This document shows, piece by piece, positions 60,861 through 64,000 of a stretch of 64,000 nt of DNA. Both the position numbers and the translations under genes were made by a program. The notes beneath the pieces were generated by a model. The model made no database searches. It was not told the DNA's origin and worked only from the letters and a program-made list of their open reading frames with translations. Positions within the stretch are counted from its first letter, which is position 1, and every line of letters starts with the position of its first letter. This DNA is from Bog-756 sp963812525 (lineage in GTDB: Bacteria; Actinomycetota; Acidimicrobiia; Acidimicrobiales; RAAP-2), in the NCBI GenBank assembly GCA_963812525.1, contig CAWEVL010000010.1, positions 558,001 to 622,000 on the forward strand, given 5' to 3'.

Positions 60861-62155
60861 GCCCCGAGCGTAGGTGGCACCGGGTCGGCCGTGCCCGCCG
60901 GCAGCCGAGGCCCGGGGGGGCCCGATCCGTTCCGGCCGGGTGCGACATAGACGGCCCGGGCCCGGTAGCGCAGGGGCCGCTCGTCCAGCTCCTCGAGATA
61001 GTGGGCCGTCCATCCGGCCACCCGGGCCACGGCGAAGATGGTCCGTCCGGCGTCGGGGGGCATCCCGGCGGCCCAGGCCATGGCGGCCAACGCCAGGTCC
61101 ACGTTGGGGGGTGGGATGCTGTGCTCGGCGGCCAGGGCCACCAACGTGTGGACCATGGCCACGTCCTCCGCCGGGGCGAGCGCTTCGAACAGGCCGATCA
61201 ACACGGCGTAGCGGGCGTCGCCGCGTTTGTACACGGAGTGGCCGAAACCGGGGAGCACCCCCTGCCAGCGGAGGGTGTCGTTGAGCGCCTGCTCCGCCCC
61301 GCTGTGCTTGGCCTCGAGCAGCAGGGTGTAGGCCTGCTGGCTGGCCCCGCCGTGGAGCGGCCCGGCCAGCGTGGCCAGACCGGCCAGCAGGGCGTCGTAG
61401 GGGTCGGCCCGGGTCGAGGCGGCCACCCTCACCGCCATGGTCGAGGTGGCCAGCTCGTGGTCGGCCATCAGCACCAGGGCGGCGTTGAGCGCACGGACCA
61501 GGGCCGCGCTCGGCTCCGGGCTCAACTTGGCCGCCAGCCGAGCGGCCAGGGCGCGGGGCCGCTCCCGGCCGTCGGCGAGGGTCAGCGGCACCTCGGGCCG
61601 TGACGACGAGGAAGGGTCGGGCCAGGGCAGCGCCTCCACCATCGACGCCGCCACCCGGCCGGCCGTCCCGGTGACCACCTCGGGCCGGAGATCGGACCGC
61701 AGCCGGTCCCGGGCCCCGGCCATCACCACCACCCACCGCATCCGGTCGGACGCCGACATGGCCGGCGGCGGCTCGAGGTCGAGCGGCATCCACGGCTCGA
61801 ACTCCCCGGCCACGCCGGGCCCGTCGGGATGGTCCGACCCCCGCCACAGCCACCCGGCCACGTTCTCGAACGGCTGGGTGGTGGCCAGGTCGACCGCCCG
61901 CACGCCGCGGTAGACCGGCCCGTCGTCGGTGAGTTGGGTCACCGCGGTGGTCACCGTCGCCATGCGGGTCTCCACCGTCTTGCCCTGGCGGGAGCGGCGG
62001 GCCAGACGCTCGACGTCGTCGACGGCGAACAGGCGCCGCCTGCCCTCGGGGGCCGGGTGGGAGACCAGCAGGCCACGGCTCACGTAGGCGTAGAGGGTGG
62101 TGACCTTGACCCCGAGCCGGCGGGCCGCCTCGTCGCTCTCCAGCATCCGGTCCAC
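60857..62155 (-). CDS. Citrate synthase-family enzyme with N-terminal MerR-like HTH
   Basis: A 432-residue protein. Residues ~5-55 form a helix-turn-helix with wing (ESDEAARRLGVKVTTLYAYV, then 'RGLLVSHPAPEGRRRLFAVD'), as in MerR or excisionase proteins. The rest is citrate synthase with its catalytic set: His in AGPLHGGASQQAY, His in VLPGFGHSVYKRGDAR, and Asp in IPPPNVDLALAAMAWAAG. It may be a working (methyl)citrate synthase that binds DNA, or a regulator built from one. GTG 62155 has TAGGCT six bases ahead and no ribosome site; ATG 62146 is the other option. Confidence 0.88.
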   Translation of the reverse strand: MDRMLESDEAARRLGVKVTTLYAYVSRGLLVSHPAPEGRRRLFAVDDVERLARRSRQGKTVETRMATVTTAVTQLTDDGPVYRGVRAVDLATTQPFENVAGWLWRGSDHPDGPGVAGEFEPWMPLDLEPPPAMSASDRMRWVVVMAGARDRLRSDLRPEVVTGTAGRVAASMVEALPWPDPSSSSRPEVPLTLADGRERPRALAARLAAKLSPEPSAALVRALNAALVLMADHELATSTMAVRVAASTRADPYDALLAGLATLAGPLHGGASQQAYTLLLEAKHSGAEQALNDTLRWQGVLPGFGHSVYKRGDARYAVLIGLFEALAPAEDVAMVHTLVALAAEHSIPPPNVDLALAAMAWAAGMPPDAGRTIFAVARVAGWTAHYLEELDERPLRYRARAVYVAPGRNGSGPPGPRLPAGTADPVPPTLGA

Positions 62156-62161
62156 CCGGCC

Positions 62162-62167
62162 AGCCTA
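62162..62167 (-). promoter_or_regulatory. Candidate -10 element, leaderless citrate-synthase gene
   Basis: TAGGCT on the minus strand ends six bases before GTG 62155, with no Shine-Dalgarno sequence. Confidence 0.45.
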
Positions 62168-62173
62168 CGGGGG

Positions 62174-62250
62174 CCTCCGACCCCGGGACCGCCCGGGCGA
62201 CGTTGCCGGCGGCCGGGGCCGGCCGATCATGGGCCGGTAGGGGTCGGAGG
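62174..62250. other. Long-spaced 11-bp inverted repeat
   Basis: CCTCCGACCCC (62174-62184) and GGGGTCGGAGG (62240-62250) are perfect complements around 55 bases rich in GCCGGC. It lies between the PaaK-like gene and the citrate-synthase promoter and could terminate the former. Confidence 0.4.
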
Positions 62251-62309
62251 TGCTCCGGTCCCTCAGGACGGGCAGGGAGAGGAGAACTCCCTCCGCCCGG
62301 TGGCCGCGG

Positions 62310-63692
62310 TCACCGGGCCCGCTCGTCCACGAACCGCTTGGCCTTGGCCCGGTCCTGGCCGGTGACGGCGTCCAGCGCCCCGCGGGCCACGATCTCGACC
62401 CCGATCCGCACCCCGAGCCGGTCACGCAGGCGGGCCCCGACCGTCTCGGCGATGGCCGGGTGGCGGTCGGCCGACGCGTCGCTCGCCACCTGGACGACGA
62501 GCTCGTCCCGCCCGTCGACGGTGAGGGCCCGCACCACGTAGTCGGGGTAGGTCCCCTCCACCGAGGTGGCGATGGCGCCGATCCCCTCGGGCCACACGTT
62601 GACCCCCCGCAGCTTGACCATGGTGTCCCCCCGGCCGGCGAACCGGCCCATCCGCCGGAGCCAGCTGCCGCACCCGCACTGCACCCGTGGGTAGAGGTAG
62701 GAGAGGTCCATGATGTTGTAGCCCAGCTGTGGGCTCCCGGTCTTGTAGAGCTCGCTGACCACCAGGGCCCCGGTCTGGCCGTCGGGTAGCGGCTCGCCGG
62801 TCTCCACGTCGACCACCCGCACGTGGAAGGCGTCCTCGAAGATGTGCAGGCCGTCCTGGGCCGGGCACTCCACGGCCACCGTGCCCACCTCGTGGAAGCC
62901 GTACGTGGCCAGAGCGGTGAGTCCGAACAGCTCCTCCAGCCGCTCCTCCTGACCGACGTTGGTGGCCAGGGCCCGGATGGACAGGTCGCGCCGGAGGTCG
63001 AGGCCCATGGCCTGGGCCTCCTCGGCGATGCGGAGCAGGTAGTCCCCGGTGGTCAGGATGGCCGCCGCCTGGAACTGCCGGGCCAGTTCGACCTGCTGGC
63101 GGGTCCCGGTGGCCACGCCCGCCGTGATGACCAGGCAGTTGAGCCACCGCTGCAACGACTCGTCGAAGCTGAACGCCCCGTTGTGCAGCCCGTAGGCCCA
63201 GCTGTTGACGACCACGTCGCCCGGGCGCAGGCCCTGGAGGTACATGCCCCGGGCGTTGAGGACCCCCGAGACCCCGCGGTCCCACTGGGTGTAGAGCGTG
63301 GGCCGGGGCTCCCCGGTGGTGCCACCGGACAGGTGGATGCGCAGCGGCTCCCGCAGGGCGTCGTCCACCGAGACCCCCTGATAGTCCCCGTAGGGAGGGT
63401 GCTCCTCCACGCTCCGGCGGAGGTCGTCGACCGTGTACGTGGGCAGACGGTCCAGGTCCTCGACCCGGGTGAGGTCCCGGGGGTCGAAGCCGTGCTCGTC
63501 CCACAGCCGGCGGAAGAACGGGACCCGGCGGGCCCGGTCGGCCCGGTGCCGGGCCCGGCTCAGCTTGACCCGGTCGATGGTCTCGGGCGGGGTGAACCAG
63601 GCCTCCTCGAAGTACTCCGGGGGCGGCGGGAACAGTCGGGCCAGCTCCCCGAAGTCGACGGCATCCCAGGGGCGCCGCAGTCCGATCGACAT
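62310..63692 (-). CDS. PaaK-like phenylacetate-CoA ligase family protein
   Basis: A 460-residue adenylate-forming enzyme of the PaaK branch. RIHLSGGTTGEPRPTLYTQW is the P-loop with Arg-Pro where most have Lys-Pro. 'ALATYGFHEVGTVAVECPAQ' and 'FAGRGDTMVKLRGVNVWPEG' follow, and the catalytic Lys is in 'TGQDRAKAKRFVDE'. It would make an aryl- or aryl-acetyl-CoA. ATG 63692 (MSIGLRRPWD) starts the homology; the longer open frame upstream crosses an AT-rich operator-like site. Confidence 0.9.
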   Translation of the reverse strand: MSIGLRRPWDAVDFGELARLFPPPPEYFEEAWFTPPETIDRVKLSRARHRADRARRVPFFRRLWDEHGFDPRDLTRVEDLDRLPTYTVDDLRRSVEEHPPYGDYQGVSVDDALREPLRIHLSGGTTGEPRPTLYTQWDRGVSGVLNARGMYLQGLRPGDVVVNSWAYGLHNGAFSFDESLQRWLNCLVITAGVATGTRQQVELARQFQAAAILTTGDYLLRIAEEAQAMGLDLRRDLSIRALATNVGQEERLEELFGLTALATYGFHEVGTVAVECPAQDGLHIFEDAFHVRVVDVETGEPLPDGQTGALVVSELYKTGSPQLGYNIMDLSYLYPRVQCGCGSWLRRMGRFAGRGDTMVKLRGVNVWPEGIGAIATSVEGTYPDYVVRALTVDGRDELVVQVASDASADRHPAIAETVGARLRDRLGVRIGVEIVARGALDAVTGQDRAKAKRFVDERAR

Positions 63693-63855
63693 GGTGCAGG
63701 TCCTCTCCCTCGGGGTCCGTCCACCCCCGCCCCGGTGGCCGGGTGCGTGGCGACGCACCCAACGTAACCAACGGCCCGTCCCTCCCGGCACCGGACGGGG
63801 TGCCACTTCCCGGAGTCCGGCGCCCCACCCCGGCGGCGGGCCGGCGGCGACATAC

Positions 63856-63870
63856 ATTGACTTGATCAAT
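63856..63870. promoter_or_regulatory. AT-rich palindrome upstream of the 63972 gene
   Basis: ATTGA-CTTGA-TCAAT is a perfect 5-5-5 palindrome in the only AT-rich pocket of the region, and contains a TTGACT -35-like hexamer and the 8-mer TTGATCAA. It lies between divergent genes (63692 minus, 63972 plus). Confidence 0.5.
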
Positions 63871-63971
63871 ATTTACAACCGAGGTCGGGTCCAGGCACAC
63901 TGGAAGCACGAGAACAACCCAGACAGGCGCGGCACAGGGTCGCGCCGAACCGGCACCCCAAGGAGCGAGCC

Positions 63972-64000
63972 ATGCCCACCGCCGTCGAGGAACTGATGTC
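63972..64000 (+). CDS. Start of an unknown gene, cut by the window edge
   Basis: ATG 63972 follows AGGAG seven bases ahead and opens a frame MPTAVEELM that runs off the window. Too little is visible for a family. It is divergent from the PaaK-like gene and shares its regulatory region. Confidence 0.6.

Noticed and set aside
1..64000. tRNA, rRNA, prophage, insertion sequence or restriction/defence system
   Set aside because: I found no tRNA-like cloverleaf, rRNA core sequence, transposase or integrase motif, terminal inverted repeats or defence-gene signatures on either strand.

Overview
The window is high-GC DNA (roughly 70% by eye). It has frequent GTG starts, short or overlapping gene junctions, F420-type (LLM-class) oxidoreductases, DUF3054, TauE/SafE and many FadE, FadD and Ltp-like genes. 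This points to an actinobacterium. The mix of paralogous lipid-catabolic genes fits a soil or aquatic Acidimicrobiia-like lineage, but no rRNA, tRNA or other phylogenetic marker is present, so the assignment is inferred. I see no CRISPR array, insertion sequence, phage gene or RNA gene.

Layout. 1-6.5 kb holds a P450 tail, an F420-type oxidoreductase, a tandem DUF35 protein, two Cys-less Ltp-type thiolases (the first frameshifted) and a DUF35-thiolase fusion; it resembles a steroid side-chain degradation locus. 6.5-9.2 kb (minus) has a two-domain class III CoA-transferase whose 5' end is duplicated as a decayed copy. 9.3-10.9 kb is a wrecked secreted GH5 glycosidase. 11-16.7 kb (minus) carries an amidohydrolase, a SRPBCC protein, an alpha/beta hydrolase, a TetR regulator and an acyl-CoA ligase. 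16.9-20.7 kb has a universal stress protein, an unknown protein, a shattered ECF sigma/double-VOC pair and an MBL hydrolase. 20.7-29.4 kb is mixed: TauE/SafE, a small HTH protein, a carboxymuconolactone-decarboxylase-like protein, a reductase, an ALDH, a phosphotriesterase-like lactonase, an acyl-CoA dehydrogenase and an SDR. 29.8-33.6 kb has a carbamate-kinase remnant, a double-USP protein, a MacB/LolD-like ABC pair and DoxX.

34-40.6 kb returns to catabolism: TetR, FadE-type dehydrogenase, two single-cluster ferredoxins, limonene-epoxide-hydrolase-like enzyme, P450, SnoaL-like protein and a second LLM oxidoreductase. 40.7-49.98 kb is the most coherent unit. An APH-type kinase and an SDR diverge from a TetR, an ACAD10/11-type dehydrogenase and a quinone-oxidoreductase-like enzyme, followed by a CoA ligase, a crotonase and a CoA-transferase with its halves in swapped order. 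The kinase/dehydrogenase pair suggests removal of a 4-hydroxyl from acyl-CoAs through a phosphorylated intermediate. 50-59.6 kb has an amidohydrolase-2 enzyme, a class III CoA-transferase, an SDR, a P450, a crotonase, an acyl-CoA synthetase, an ALDH behind a structured leader and a hotdog thioesterase. 59.7-63.7 kb (minus) has DUF3054, an SDR and an HTH-citrate synthase in one overlapping unit, and a PaaK-like ligase. A new plus-strand gene starts at 63972.

Taken together, the genes make hydroxylases with ferredoxin partners, CoA-activating ligases and CoA-transferases, dehydrogenation, hydration and thiolysis or retro-aldol steps, and aldehyde and epoxide clean-up: a peripheral catabolic island for steroid, terpenoid or branched lipid substrates. 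Many frame breaks occur. The isolated ones in Ltp4-like, P450 and FadD are all single extra bases and may be assembly errors. The clustered ones at 8.9-10.9 kb and 18.4-19.7 kb could be real decay or poor local sequence.
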